Shown: positions 8,228-18,081, numbered from the stretch's first letter. The stretch: 36,100 nt of DNA from Planctomycetales bacterium (GCA_030642005.1 DAOWOP010000004.1:1-36100), one strand, 5' to 3'. Notes: generated from the letters alone by a model not told the origin. A program made the numbers and translations.

Positions 8228-10441
8228 GTGAAAACAGGATTAGCCGCACTGGCGATAATCCTGATTGTAGCCGCTGGTTATGGCGAAAACAGCGTGGCGA
8301 CAGGAAAGACGTTTTACGTCTCGGTCTCGGGGAGCGATTCTGCCGACGGCCTGACCGAAAAAACCGCCTGGCGGACGATCACCTGCGCCGCCAAGGTCGC
8401 CGCCGCGGGCGATACGGTCAAGATCAGGGCCGGCAACTACGGCGGCGAGCACGTCGTCGTAGCAAACTCCGGGACTAAAGACAAACCTATCGTCTTCGAG
8501 GGATACGACGGCCTGCCGGAACTCGCCGGCAAGGGAAAAGCCAAGGGCCACAGAAGCCTGGGAACGGGTATTTCCATAGTGCGGCGCAGTTACATCACGC
8601 TGAAGAACATCAAGGTAAGCGGTTATTACCGGGGTATTCGCATCGCAGGCGAGGGGAACAACGTGGTTACGGGCTGTATGGTTTCTCTCTGCGCAAGGGG
8701 TATGGAAATAGGATCCGGTAACGTTATTGACAACTGCACGCTGTATTACAATCATTTTTCCCTGTATCTCGCTCCCAAACCGGATAACTGCCTGGTAACG
8801 AACACCGAGATATACCTCGGGAAATGGAACAATTTCTGGGTAACGATGTCCGGACATCACAATACGCTCAGGAGCAATGCATCCTACACTTCGCTCAATC
8901 ACAGTGGAATCGACCTTCACACACTGGTTCACCACAACTTTGTTGAGAACTGTCTGGTTCAGAACACCCCCGATAACGGTATCTTCCTGCACAATCAGAA
9001 CTCGCACGACAACTACATCCTCGACTGTGTCTCTAATTTTCACTACAAGAGCATCACTCTTTTCCAAGTAAAGGATAATATCGTCGAGAGGTGTTTTGCT
9101 TCCGGAGGCCGGCGGCATCAAATTCAATTATACAGTTCGAGCGGGAATGCGTTCAGGCAGTGCGTGGCAAGCAGCGTGGATATTATTAACCACCCCAAGT
9201 ATGGGGCGACGGAGAAAAACGTCTTTTCGAACGACGCCGTCGGCAAATACAACCTGATAAACTGGGGTGGCCCGTGCGTGGGCACTGTTATTGAGGACCC
9301 GCCCACCGGCGCGCTTGTCGTGAGCCTTCAGAAGGAAAACGGCCCCGTCAAGGTTCGCGCCGGCGGCGGCAAAAGCATCTCCAAAGACGACGGCGCCTGG
9401 GTGCGGGAACTGGAGACCAAAGGAGCCGGGATATCGGTGAAGGTTGAAAGGCCTGGCCGGCCTGGCACGCCCGGCAACTCACTTGTGCTGGCATCTTCCG
9501 CTCTGGAGGCGTACGTCCGCTGGGATGACCCCTCAAACGGTCAGGCCGGTTTTATCCTGGAACGAAAAGCAGGCAGGAATGGCCGATACCGCGTTATTGC
9601 GACCCTGAAGCCCAAAGTCAGTTTGTACCGGGACAAGGGGCTTTTGAGGCGGGCGGTTTATTATTATCGCGTCAAGTCTGTCGGCGGGAAGGAATACTCC
9701 CGCGAGGCGATGCGGCGCAGCCCGGGGCGAAAAGCCATCTCGTTTTACGCAAAGTGCACGAGCGTAAAGATCACCGACCGGACTGACCGCGCTGTAGAGT
9801 TTGAAGTAAGGAAGATCAAAAACCTCGGCGGCGGGCCGGTCTGGCGGATTGAGCACAGGAATGTAACCGACGGCGTCAGGTACGTTCTGCGGGACGCCGC
9901 CGGCAGCGTTATCAAGGCCGAAACCGCGCGGGACGGAGCCGCCTCTTTCCGCGGACTGTCGCTCGGCGACGGGACCTACAGGATCGCGGAAGCGGGTGAT
10001 TCCACACGCCTCAGGCCCAATCGACCGAGCCTGCTTGTCGCTTTCTCGGCGGGGACGGATGCACATCTGGCGTGGCATGACAATTCGAACAACGAGACGG
10101 CCTACGTGGTGGAGAGGGCAAATGCCGAAGGAGGTCGTTACGAGCAAATCGGGCGGGTTGCACCGGATTCGGAATACTTCATCGACAAGGATGCCGCCGC
10201 AGGCGTAAAGTTTCTCTACCGGGTATATGCGGCCAACGAGGCCGGTAAGTCTGCATATTCCAACGAAGCCGGGCGGTTCATGTTACGAGCCATTGTTTCG
10301 CCGAAGTTCTTTTCCACGCTGGAGCGCCACTTTAAACTTGCGAACATGTACTATTCAACGGCGAAGCCGTCCGGGAATAATTCCGACAGGCCCGGCCCGG
10401 CATCGTCGCCCGGCATCCGGGGAGCCGGGAACATGCCGTGA
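8228..10441 (+). CDS. Secreted right-handed beta-helix protein with two FN3-like domains
   Basis: A 737-residue protein. I place the start at GTG 8228, because AAGGAA/GAAGGAA lies just before it and a signal peptide (KTGLAALAIILIVAAGYG) follows at once; a TTG at 8201 is less likely. Residues about 25-90 match a DUF1565-like repeat-capping region (FYVSVSGSDSADGLTEKTAW). Residues about 100-390 are parallel beta-helix coils rich in Asn/His turns (NNVVTGC, HNFVENCLV). Two FN3-like domains follow at about 420-505 and 600-690, each with the RW/AWHD...YRV pattern. Such proteins bind or cleave polysaccharide outside the cytoplasm. No catalytic residues can be assigned, so lyase activity is not claimed. 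It follows the floA operon by 82 bases. Confidence 0.8.
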   Translation: MKTGLAALAIILIVAAGYGENSVATGKTFYVSVSGSDSADGLTEKTAWRTITCAAKVAAAGDTVKIRAGNYGGEHVVVANSGTKDKPIVFEGYDGLPELAGKGKAKGHRSLGTGISIVRRSYITLKNIKVSGYYRGIRIAGEGNNVVTGCMVSLCARGMEIGSGNVIDNCTLYYNHFSLYLAPKPDNCLVTNTEIYLGKWNNFWVTMSGHHNTLRSNASYTSLNHSGIDLHTLVHHNFVENCLVQNTPDNGIFLHNQNSHDNYILDCVSNFHYKSITLFQVKDNIVERCFASGGRRHQIQLYSSSGNAFRQCVASSVDIINHPKYGATEKNVFSNDAVGKYNLINWGGPCVGTVIEDPPTGALVVSLQKENGPVKVRAGGGKSISKDDGAWVRELETKGAGISVKVERPGRPGTPGNSLVLASSALEAYVRWDDPSNGQAGFILERKAGRNGRYRVIATLKPKVSLYRDKGLLRRAVYYYRVKSVGGKEYSREAMRRSPGRKAISFYAKCTSVKITDRTDRAVEFEVRKIKNLGGGPVWRIEHRNVTDGVRYVLRDAAGSVIKAETARDGAASFRGLSLGDGTYRIAEAGDSTRLRPNRPSLLVAFSAGTDAHLAWHDNSNNETAYVVERANAEGGRYEQIGRVAPDSEYFIDKDAAAGVKFLYRVYAANEAGKSAYSNEAGRFMLRAIVSPKFFSTLERHFKLANMYYSTAKPSGNNSDRPGPASSPGIRGAGNMP

Positions 10442-10640
10442 ACGGCGCCGAGCGTCATAGCCCTTCCGGCGATCCGGGAATATCTTGTTAGTGTTTGGAT
10501 TACACGGACCGCCGGCAATTCCGCGCCGATAATCATCTTGCCTTACGGCGGGTTTGCGCATAGGGTATCGACTCGCGCCCAATCGGGCGGGACATATACT
10601 GTTGTCTTTTTGGTGAGTTCACGAATATTGGAGATATGGC

Positions 10641-12590
10641 GTGGCAGAGTATAAAGACCTGGACCGCAAGGTAATCCAACTTGCAAAGCAGATCGTTCGT
10701 ATGTGCACCGACGCCGGCAGCGGGCACCCATCGACGGCGCTGTCGCTGGTGCACATTGTATCGGCCTTGATGTATCGCGCGATGCGATATGACCCGAAAG
10801 ACCCGTGGAACAACGCCGCCGACCGGCTGGTGCTCTCGGAAGGCCATGCCGTGCCGGTCGTCTATGCCGCCTACTGCGACCTGGGTGGGGTGGTTGGGAC
10901 GCCGGACAGACCTTCGGAACTGCGATTCGACGACGCGATGACGCTCCGATCGGCCGATTCGGTCCTGGACGGGCATCCGAACCCGGCTATCGGGTTTCCG
11001 TTCTTTGATTCGGCGACCGGTTCGCTGGGTCAGGGGCTTTCGACCGCCGCCGGTCTGGCAGCAGCGGCCAGGCTCGACGGATTCGACAAGAAAATCTACT
11101 GCATCTGCGGCGACGGCGAGGCGCGCGAGGGGCAGATCGCAGAGGCCGCCGACTTCATCGTGGACCACAAACTCACCGCCGTCCGCGCCATCTTCAACTG
11201 CAACGGACAGGCGCAGAACGCCTACGTTTCGCCCCAGCAGTCGCCCGACGCGCTTGCGGCCAAACTGCTGGCTTACGGATGGGATGTCCGCGCCATCGAC
11301 GGGCATAACTGGGATAAAATTTTCGAGGCCCTGGCCGCTGACGCGGGCGAGAAGCCCCTGGCGATAATCGCCCGAACTCTCAAGGGCTGGGGCGTAACGG
11401 CCCTGCATGATGAGAACTCCCACGGCAAGCCGCTGAAATCCGACCAATTGGAGTCGGCCATTGCGGACCTTGACGCCAAGGCCGGCGAACTGGGCGTCGC
11501 CGAAGGCGAAGACGTCAGTGTTGAGCACTTGTCGTCGCCGCCGCCGGTGGTTCGGCCTGCGCGCGGCGGCTTTTCAGCCGGCATGATGGCCGAGGCCGCC
11601 AAAGCCGTCGGCCTGGAACAGGCTGTCGAAGAAAAAGTCCTTTCCACTCGCCGGGCATACGGGGCGGCGCTGAACGTCATCGGCGCAGACGACCGTATCG
11701 TCGCGCTGGACGGGGACGTGAGAAACTCCACCTTCACCATTTTCTTCGCCGACAACTATCCGCAGCGGTATTTCGAGGCCCGCATCGCCGAGCAGAACAT
11801 GGTCTCGGCGGCGGTCGGCCTGGCGGCGGCGGGAAAGGTGCCGTTCGTCTCCAGTTTCGCCAAGTTCCTCTCCCGCGCCTATGACCAGATAGAGATGGCC
11901 GCCGTCGGCAGCGCGAATATCAAACTTGTCGGCTCGCATGCCGGAGTTTCTCTGGCGGCCGACGGGCCGAGCCAGATGGGCCTGACGGATGTGCCGTTCT
12001 TCCGCGCCCTGGCTCGCACCCGCCGCGCCGACGGAGCGCCCGCCTGCCGGGTAATGCTGCCCTCCGACGCCGTCAGCGCATTCAAACTGACTGAACTGAT
12101 GGCCAACATCGACGGGATGTGCTACATGCGGACCCATCGCCCGGATGTGCCGTTCATCTACGACGAGAACGAGACCTTCCAGGCCGGCGGTTTCAAGCAT
12201 CTCGTGGACGGGGAAGATTTGGCCATCGTTACAAGCGGGTACATGGTACACGTTGTCCGAAAGGCTCTGGAGTTGCTCGAGGAGCAGGCGGGCCTGTCGG
12301 CCAGCCTTATCGACGTCTATTCCCTGCCGGTGGAGACCGACGAAATCATGCGCATCGGCGACGATTGCCGCGGACAGATACTCGTCGTCGAGGACAACTA
12401 CGTCGGCGGAGTGGCCGACGAGATTACCGCCGCCGCCGCAGGCAGCGACCTGGGCGTGATGGTCGATAGCCTCGTGCTGCGACACATACCCAAGTCCGCC
12501 CGCACGCCGGAAGAAACGCTCGCACTGGTCCACCTCGCCGCCGAAGACATCGTCGCGGCCGCACAGAAAATGTTCGACCAGAGCGAGTAA
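10641..12590 (+). CDS. tkt: Transketolase
   Basis: A 649-residue single-chain transketolase, the usual length. It moves two-carbon ketol units between sugar phosphates in the pentose phosphate pathway, using thiamine diphosphate (ThDP). The N-terminal ThDP domain shows GSGHPSTALSLV (about 27), SEGHAVPV and the GDGEAREGQ cofactor/metal motif near 156. The central pyrimidine domain has the catalytic Glu in RIAEQNM near 383 and SHAGVSLAADGPSQ. A C-terminal domain completes it. The start is GTG 10641 with GGAGA five bases upstream; the ATG at 10636 is out of frame. It appears monocistronic and converges with the next minus-strand gene. Confidence 0.95.
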   Translation: MAEYKDLDRKVIQLAKQIVRMCTDAGSGHPSTALSLVHIVSALMYRAMRYDPKDPWNNAADRLVLSEGHAVPVVYAAYCDLGGVVGTPDRPSELRFDDAMTLRSADSVLDGHPNPAIGFPFFDSATGSLGQGLSTAAGLAAAARLDGFDKKIYCICGDGEAREGQIAEAADFIVDHKLTAVRAIFNCNGQAQNAYVSPQQSPDALAAKLLAYGWDVRAIDGHNWDKIFEALAADAGEKPLAIIARTLKGWGVTALHDENSHGKPLKSDQLESAIADLDAKAGELGVAEGEDVSVEHLSSPPPVVRPARGGFSAGMMAEAAKAVGLEQAVEEKVLSTRRAYGAALNVIGADDRIVALDGDVRNSTFTIFFADNYPQRYFEARIAEQNMVSAAVGLAAAGKVPFVSSFAKFLSRAYDQIEMAAVGSANIKLVGSHAGVSLAADGPSQMGLTDVPFFRALARTRRADGAPACRVMLPSDAVSAFKLTELMANIDGMCYMRTHRPDVPFIYDENETFQAGGFKHLVDGEDLAIVTSGYMVHVVRKALELLEEQAGLSASLIDVYSLPVETDEIMRIGDDCRGQILVVEDNYVGGVADEITAAAAGSDLGVMVDSLVLRHIPKSARTPEETLALVHLAAEDIVAAAQKMFDQSE

Positions 12591-12616
12591 CGCCGAAATC
12601 GGGTTGTGTCCTGCTT

Positions 12617-13342
12617 TTACCCGCTAATGGCGACCGGTTCCGGCATCTGGTTCCAGGTGCGCCCCTCTAACTCTCGCCCAGCCTTTTTCTTGTTGAAGCC
12701 TCCCCATTGCTTGAAGAAGAAAGGAACTCCGACGTCGAGGCATTGGTTTCTGATGTCGATTACCCACGAGGGGTCCATTGGTCTGGCCCCTGGGCCCGAT
12801 TCACCACCAACGATTGCCCAATCGATCCCATCCAGATTAAGTTCACGCAAGGGACCCAATAATGGTTCGAGAGACAGGAATTTTACATGCGCATCCGTTT
12901 GCCGAAGGTGGTCGATCCGAAATGTGTAATCCTCATTCTCAACGCTCACGCCAACCCAGATATTATCCGTCCAGGGCAGTTGAGGGCTAAGGTCGCCAAG
13001 GCGCTGCGACCTCTTGGTTAATACCTGGAACTGGTGCTGGTACGCTTGATTCATAACATCGAAGGCGCGTTGGATAAACTCGTCCGGGACCTCTTTGTGG
13101 AAAAGGTCGCTCATCGAATTGACAAAGATGATTCTTGGCTTTTTCCATCGTAGGGGTATTTCAAGGACATGCTCGTGGATGCTGACGCTGAAACCGTTGA
13201 CGTAATTGGGTTGTCCCATTGCCTGTAAACGCCGGGCCATGCGCTCCGCGTAACAATGCTCACAGCCAGGGCTGACCTTGGTACATCCCGTTACAGGGTT
13301 CCAGGTTCCCCCGGTCCATTCTATCGCAGAATTCAAAGCCAT
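12617..13342 (-). CDS. Gp37/Gp68-family (DUF5131) three-Cys-motif protein
   Basis: A 241-residue protein of the phage Gp37/Gp68 family. The family signature is visible: WTGGTWNPVTGC with Cys20, then SPGCEHCYAERM with Cys27 and Cys30. This three-Cys cluster resembles a radical-SAM-type metal site but has its own spacing (Cys-x6-Cys-x2-Cys). Also present are FVNSMSDLFH, VLTKRSQRL, GGESGPGARPM and FFFKQWGG. The reaction is unknown. These proteins are found on phages and mobile DNA next to TcmP, the three-Cys-motif partner protein. Here the start overlaps the stop of a truncated TcmP gene by one base (TAATG). The gene itself looks complete. Base composition is lower in GC than the flanking tkt and trpG. 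Confidence 0.85.
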   Translation of the reverse strand: MALNSAIEWTGGTWNPVTGCTKVSPGCEHCYAERMARRLQAMGQPNYVNGFSVSIHEHVLEIPLRWKKPRIIFVNSMSDLFHKEVPDEFIQRAFDVMNQAYQHQFQVLTKRSQRLGDLSPQLPWTDNIWVGVSVENEDYTFRIDHLRQTDAHVKFLSLEPLLGPLRELNLDGIDWAIVGGESGPGARPMDPSWVIDIRNQCLDVGVPFFFKQWGGFNKKKAGRELEGRTWNQMPEPVAISG

Positions 13343-13767
13343 TATTTTGCCCCTCTCTCACAATACTTATCGAAGAGGTGTTTAATAATCTTATCAGCCA
13401 CAGGTTTTTGCGAGGCAAAGAACAAATAATAGACAGTTGCTCCAACGGAGTTCCGCATCGGTATCGGTTCGGGTACATATTGGAATCCGCCGACGTTGCG
13501 GAGCCTTGTCCGAAACGCTTCCGCTATTGTTTTGTTGTTAACCTTCCTTTGTTCCGTTCCGTAAAGAGTGACTTCCGGCTTATATACGATGCTCTGCCAC
13601 GTTTCGTCGCCCCAGAAAGCATTCATTCTTTCAATGTCACTCTCCCTGACTCCGGTTGGATCTCGCCAGAATACGTTCCTGTTCATGTCCGCTACCGGAA
13701 AATTGAGAAACAGATCAATGCTTCGCATTTGCCCGGCCTTCAGGATGACCTCCCAGTTTAAATGGAG
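13342..13767 (-). pseudogene. Truncated TcmP (three-Cys-motif partner protein), C-terminal part only
   Basis: From residues LHLNWEVILKAGQMRSIDLF (starting at 13767) to the stop at 13342, the frame matches the C-terminal half of TcmP, including FLNFPVADMNRNVFW. Full-length TcmP proteins are about twice as long or more. Just upstream the frame meets TAA (13785-13783), and the following DNA is a hairpin repeat and the trpG gene, so the N-terminal part is missing. An internal ATG at 13728 could still yield a 128-residue fragment. The intact DUF5131 gene follows with a one-base overlap. Whether the fragment still functions is unknown. Confidence 0.75.
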
Positions 13768-13786
13768 GCTGCTGCCGCTGCGTTAC

Positions 13787-13838
13787 ATGCCCACCCCCGA
13801 AGACGGGTGAGGGCATGGCACCCATCATTATTGATGGG
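13787..13838. repeat. Double hairpin at the TcmP truncation point
   Basis: Two hairpins lie back to back. The first pairs ATGCCCACCC (13787-13796) with GGGTGAGGGCAT (13805-13816), with a two-base bulge. The second is a perfect 7-bp stem CCCATCA/TGATGGG (13821-13827 with 13832-13838) with a 4-base loop. They lie downstream of trpG and upstream of the broken TcmP frame. No T-run follows, so a terminator role is only possible. Confidence 0.6.
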
Positions 13839-13846
13839 ACAGAATA

Positions 13847-14422
<576 letters not shown>

Positions 14423-14555
14423 GTTCGCATCGTATAGGCCGGCGGGGGCCTGGTCAAGCCGGGCTGACAATTCAATAATCCGCGTTGTATCGCCGGAGCG
14501 GGCGAGTTATACCATACAGGAAGGCATCGTGGGCGAACGCGGTAAGGAGAAGGCC

Positions 14556-15803
14556 ATGAAAAGCAAACACGCGGTGACAATTTTTGTAACGGCAATGTCC
14601 TGGACTTCTCTTGCCGGTCAGGCCACCAGGTCGAGTCCGGCCACAAAGCCGGCCGATCGGCTGGAGGCGTACATTCGGGCTGTCAGGCAGGCCGACAATC
14701 CCCGCTCGGCGATGTCGGCCTACGCTCGCGGCTGTGCGATAGACCGCAACAAGGCCGAACTCCACAACGCATACATGCGGCGGATGCTGAAGTTCGGCTT
14801 GCCGAAGATAGCCTACTATCCGGCCAGGGTGCTGGTCCGGCTCGACCGGAGCAACGGCCTGGCGTGGGGCGTCGTCGGGTACATGCAGGGTAAACGCGGC
14901 GAATTTGCCGAGGCGTTTTCAGCCACAATCCGCTCACTTGAAAACCGGCGCGACGACCCGTCGGTCCTGCACAACGCCGGACAACTTGCCGCCTGGTACG
15001 ACAACGAACCGGACCTGCCCAGGGTCCACGACCGCGTTCGGCGGTCGCTGGCGCAGATGAAAAAAGAACTGCTCGCCGGGAAGCCCTATTCGTCGGCATA
15101 TAAAGCGATCGAGGCCGCCTACGCGCAGCGCGCCGAGATGGTGGAGCGGCTTGACAAGCAGGTTGCCGCCGCCGAAGCAGAGGTTCTGGCGGCCCGGCGA
15201 ATGGCGATGGAAATCGACAGCCAACTGCGAGAACTGGCCGACGAAATCGACCGGCGAAAACGCATGATAGATGAACTCTGGCGCGAATTGCGGACCGGCG
15301 CCGGATATTACTATCGCGACGCCGACGGGCGGCTTATTTACTATCGTCGCTACAGGCGGGCCTACCGCGACGACCTCTACGACCGCATACATCAGGCGGA
15401 ACGCGAGGTCGAGCGCCTCAAGGCCGAACGAAGGGGCGTCCGAAACCGGGGCAAAACGGTACTGGTCGAACTGAAGGGCAAGGAGGTTATCCTGGCCCGG
15501 CTGCGACAGCAAATGCGCAAAGCGAAAATCCGCACCGGGAGGACATTCCGCTGGGACCCGCCCGCCGTCGATGGCGTCGTTACGCCCGAAGTCGAGCACT
15601 TTCCCGTCTCGACCAGGCCGGCGGCGCCCGCCGACCCGGAGACCCAGGCCGGCCAGCGCCTAAAACTGGCCGAACTCTACCTCCGCCACGAGATGAACGA
15701 AAAGGCCGGCGTAATCCTTCAGGGAATACTCGAAGATTACGGCTCGACCAAAGCCGCCGCCCAGGCAAAGGCGTTCCTGGCCAAACTCAAGCCGCTCGAG
15801 TAG
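14556..15803 (+). CDS. Exported TPR-like/coiled-coil protein
   Basis: A 415-residue protein of unknown function. ATG 14556 follows an AAGGAG six bases upstream, and a signal-peptide-like stretch (HAVTIFVTAMSWTSLAG) starts at once; the longer upstream frame is not used. Residues about 35-160 look like TPR-type helical repeats. Residues about 185-330 form long charged coiled-coil helices interrupted by a Tyr-rich loop (GAGYYYRDADGRLIYYRRYR). The C-terminus (about 375-412) contains another TPR-like pair (LAELYLRHEMNEKAGVILQG). It probably acts as a periplasmic or surface scaffold. This is inference, because no enzymatic motif was seen. Confidence 0.7.
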   Translation: MKSKHAVTIFVTAMSWTSLAGQATRSSPATKPADRLEAYIRAVRQADNPRSAMSAYARGCAIDRNKAELHNAYMRRMLKFGLPKIAYYPARVLVRLDRSNGLAWGVVGYMQGKRGEFAEAFSATIRSLENRRDDPSVLHNAGQLAAWYDNEPDLPRVHDRVRRSLAQMKKELLAGKPYSSAYKAIEAAYAQRAEMVERLDKQVAAAEAEVLAARRMAMEIDSQLRELADEIDRRKRMIDELWRELRTGAGYYYRDADGRLIYYRRYRRAYRDDLYDRIHQAEREVERLKAERRGVRNRGKTVLVELKGKEVILARLRQQMRKAKIRTGRTFRWDPPAVDGVVTPEVEHFPVSTRPAAPADPETQAGQRLKLAELYLRHEMNEKAGVILQGILEDYGSTKAAAQAKAFLAKLKPLE

Positions 15804-15877
15804 GGAAGGCTTGGCTGGCCGTCGGGCGCAGCGGCAGGGCGAAAAAGCAGACGGCGATACCCCGGTCAGGCACACCG

Positions 15878-15892
15878 CCGGCACAGTGCCGG
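15878..15892. repeat. Perfect 7-bp palindrome
   Basis: CCGGCAC and GTGCCGG flank a single A. It lies in the gap between the coiled-coil gene and the PEP-CTERM gene. The stem resembles the CCGGCACTT arms of the hairpin at 26071-26099. There is no T-run, so it is not called a terminator. Confidence 0.5.
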
Positions 15893-15929
15893 TTATGGGA
15901 AAACCCCGCAATTTGAGGGAAAATCGGGG

Positions 15930-15958
15930 TTGACGAAATCCGCAAAGAGTGGTAGAAT
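15930..15958 (+). promoter_or_regulatory. Strong sigma70-like promoter of the PEP-CTERM gene
   Basis: TTGACG (15930-15935) and TAGAAT (15953-15958) have 17-base spacing, close to consensus. The expected transcript start is about 15965, leaving a leader of some 44 bases with AGGAGG just before the ATG at 16009. Confidence 0.7.
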
Positions 15959-16008
15959 TAATGACGCTCGAGGGTCAGGTCTCACGCTCGAAAACAGGAG
16001 GAAAAGTC

Positions 16009-16647
16009 ATGTGGAAGCAGAAAGCCGCTGTGTGTGCGCTTTTAATGGTCCTTTCGTGCGCAGCAGAAGGGGCGTTGGTATCCTTTGATTTGGCTGTCGA
16101 GTTCAGCGGGGCTACGCCTCCGGCTGGGGCAGCGCCGTGGCTGAACGCGACCTTTGACGACGAAGGCTCGGCCGGCTCGGTTATACTGACGCTCACGACC
16201 ACCAATCTGACCGGCACAGAGTTCGTCTCCGATTGGATGTTCAATCTGGACGCCGCTTTGGACCCGACGGCCCTGGTTTTCTCTTCGCCGACCGGGACCG
16301 GCAATTTCGCCGATCCCGACATCTATACCGGCGTGGACAACTTCAAGGCCGACGGGGATGGCTACTTCGACATCAAGATTGCCTTTGAGACCGGCGACGG
16401 GGCGAACAATCGCTTCGGCGTCGGCGATGCCGTTGAGTACACCATCACCGGGATATCCTCGCTGACCGCCGATTCCTTCTATTTTCTCAGCGCTCCGGGC
16501 GGCGGTCATGGCCCCTTCCCCACCGCGGCGCACGTTCAGGGCATCGGGGAGACCGGAGACGACAGCGGCTGGGTAACAGCCCCCGAACCGGCGACGCTCT
16601 CGCTGCTGGCGCTCGGCGGCTTGGCGTTGATTCGGCGACGCCGATAA
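16009..16647 (+). CDS. PEP-CTERM sorting-signal exported protein
   Basis: A 212-residue secreted protein. AGGAGG precedes ATG 16009. A signal peptide covers about 1-22 (AAVCALLMVLSCAAEGA). The body is beta-rich with many Asp/Gly/Thr residues, like a cohesin- or lectin-type extracellular domain. The last 22 residues are a classical PEP-CTERM tail: APEPATL, a hydrophobic stretch LSLLALGGLALI, then RRRR. The tail is recognised by exosortase, which anchors or releases such proteins in bacteria with exopolysaccharide matrices. No exosortase gene lies in the window. The protein body is not recognised. Confidence 0.87.
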   Translation: MWKQKAAVCALLMVLSCAAEGALVSFDLAVEFSGATPPAGAAPWLNATFDDEGSAGSVILTLTTTNLTGTEFVSDWMFNLDAALDPTALVFSSPTGTGNFADPDIYTGVDNFKADGDGYFDIKIAFETGDGANNRFGVGDAVEYTITGISSLTADSFYFLSAPGGGHGPFPTAAHVQGIGETGDDSGWVTAPEPATLSLLALGGLALIRRRR

Positions 16648-16664
16648 CCGACTACCCAGGGACG

Positions 16665-17306
16665 TTATCCGGGTTTTGTGAATCGGAAGAAGTGTACCCT
16701 GACGAGTTTGCCGTCGTGAACGAGCGTAGGTCTGGACCGGCGGCGCAGCCGGAAACCGGCGTCTGTTATCTCCGCCAGTATCTTTTTATAGGTCCACCCG
16801 AACTGTCTCAAGTGTGTCAGGCAGCACGATAGAACACCTCCGGGCCTGAGACACCTGTGAACCTGTCGCAGGAGATTGTCTCGCTGCGCCTTTTCGGGAA
16901 AATACCCCCCATGCAGCACGTCATAAAGCAGGATCACGTCAATCGTTCCGGCACGTATGGGAATCGTACCGTATTGGGCGACGTGAACTGTGTCGATGTT
17001 GCGAAGTCCTTCCTTGTCGGCTTGGCGTTTTACTTCACGGAGGCCTTGTTTGTCTTTATCGACCGCATGGACCCATCCGGAATCACCCACGATGCGTGCA
17101 GCCGGTATCGCATATCGCCCCTGCTTGCAGCCGAAGTCCACAACACGATTCCCCTCGCGCAGACCCACTTTTCGCAGAACCGCCTCAGGCCCGCTGCGAA
17201 GCCACTTGTCTATCTTATCGGTCATTTGTGCTGATGGTGCGCCCTCGGATTTCCCGGAATAATCCCCGTGGTACGGCGCCGGACCTGTTTTTGCGATGGG
17301 GATCAC
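16665..17306 (-). CDS. Class I SAM-dependent methyltransferase
   Basis: A 213-residue protein with a Rossmann methyltransferase core. Motif I is VVDFGCKQGR at 55-64, a motif II acidic turn follows (HAVDKDKQG), then a motif IV-like VILLYDVLHGG and HRCLRPGGVLSC. The substrate is not evident. It starts at GTG 17306, overlapping the lptB stop by four bases (GTGA), so translation is coupled to lptB and the two form one operon on the minus strand. It converges with the PEP-CTERM gene. Confidence 0.82.
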   Translation of the reverse strand: MIPIAKTGPAPYHGDYSGKSEGAPSAQMTDKIDKWLRSGPEAVLRKVGLREGNRVVDFGCKQGRYAIPAARIVGDSGWVHAVDKDKQGLREVKRQADKEGLRNIDTVHVAQYGTIPIRAGTIDVILLYDVLHGGYFPEKAQRDNLLRQVHRCLRPGGVLSCCLTHLRQFGWTYKKILAEITDAGFRLRRRSRPTLVHDGKLVRVHFFRFTKPG

Positions 17307-18061
17307 CGCCGGCCGAAGTGGCCGTCTTCGTCGAACTCGTCGCCCCGGAAGGTCCGGCCTAGGTAGGTCTTGCGGACAAGTTCGTCGTTGATGAGTTCCC
17401 TGGGCGCTCCCTCGCGCAGGACCTTGCCGTTGTCGATAATGTAAGAGCGGTCCGTAACGTTGAGCGTCTCGCGGACGTTGTGGTCGGTCAGCAGGAGGCT
17501 GATGCCCCTTTCCTTCAGGCCTACGATCTCGCGCTGAAGTTCTTCCACGGCGATGGGGTCCACGCCGCTGAACGGCTCATCCAGCAGGATCATCGTCGGG
17601 TTGGTTACCAGCGCGCGGGCGATTTCCAGTTTTCTCCGCTCGCCGCCCGACAGCGTCCGCGCCTCGTGGTTGGTCAGGGCTGACAGCCCGAATTGCTCCA
17701 GCAGTTGTTCAGCCCGTTCGAGCCGCATCTGCCTGGTGAGGTTCATTGTGTCCAGGACGGCCAGCAGGTTCTGCTGGACCGTCAGTCGCTGGAAAATGCT
17801 CGGCTCCTGTGAGAGGTAGCCCATGCCGAGGCGGGCGCGTTTGTACATGGGTATTGTCGTTACGTCTATGCTGTTGAAGAATACCCGGCCTTCGTTTGGG
17901 CTGATCATGCCGATGACCATTCGGAAGGTAGTGGTTTTTCCGGCACCGTTTCGCCCCAGCAGCCCTACGATCTCGCCCTGTGCGACGTACAGGCCTACGC
18001 GGTCCACCACGGCCCGGCCTGAATAACGCTTAATCAGGTTTTTCGTCTCCAGAAGTACCAT
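17303..18061 (-). CDS. lptB: LPS export ABC transporter ATP-binding protein LptB
   Basis: A 252-residue ABC ATPase. Walker A GRNGAGKT is at 36-43, the Q-loop is in GYLSQEPSIF, the signature LSGGE is at 137-141, Walker B ILLDE is at 158-162, and the switch His is in TDHNV. The sequence GMGYLSQEPSIFQRLTVQQN is characteristic of LptB, which powers lipopolysaccharide extraction from the inner membrane with LptF/G/C. No lptA, lptC or rpoN is adjacent, which is unusual compared with proteobacteria. The C-terminal tail (about 235-252) is acidic and specific to this lineage. The ORF starts at ATG 18061, just downstream of a DnaA-box-containing leader. Confidence 0.9.
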   Translation of the reverse strand: MVLLETKNLIKRYSGRAVVDRVGLYVAQGEIVGLLGRNGAGKTTTFRMVIGMISPNEGRVFFNSIDVTTIPMYKRARLGMGYLSQEPSIFQRLTVQQNLLAVLDTMNLTRQMRLERAEQLLEQFGLSALTNHEARTLSGGERRKLEIARALVTNPTMILLDEPFSGVDPIAVEELQREIVGLKERGISLLLTDHNVRETLNVTDRSYIIDNGKVLREGAPRELINDELVRKTYLGRTFRGDEFDEDGHFGRR

Positions 18062-18081
18062 AGATTCTCTATCTTTCCACT

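Noticed and set aside
10533..12533. Two long minus-strand open frames opposite transketolase
   Set aside because: No recognisable motifs; the plus strand encodes complete transketolase.
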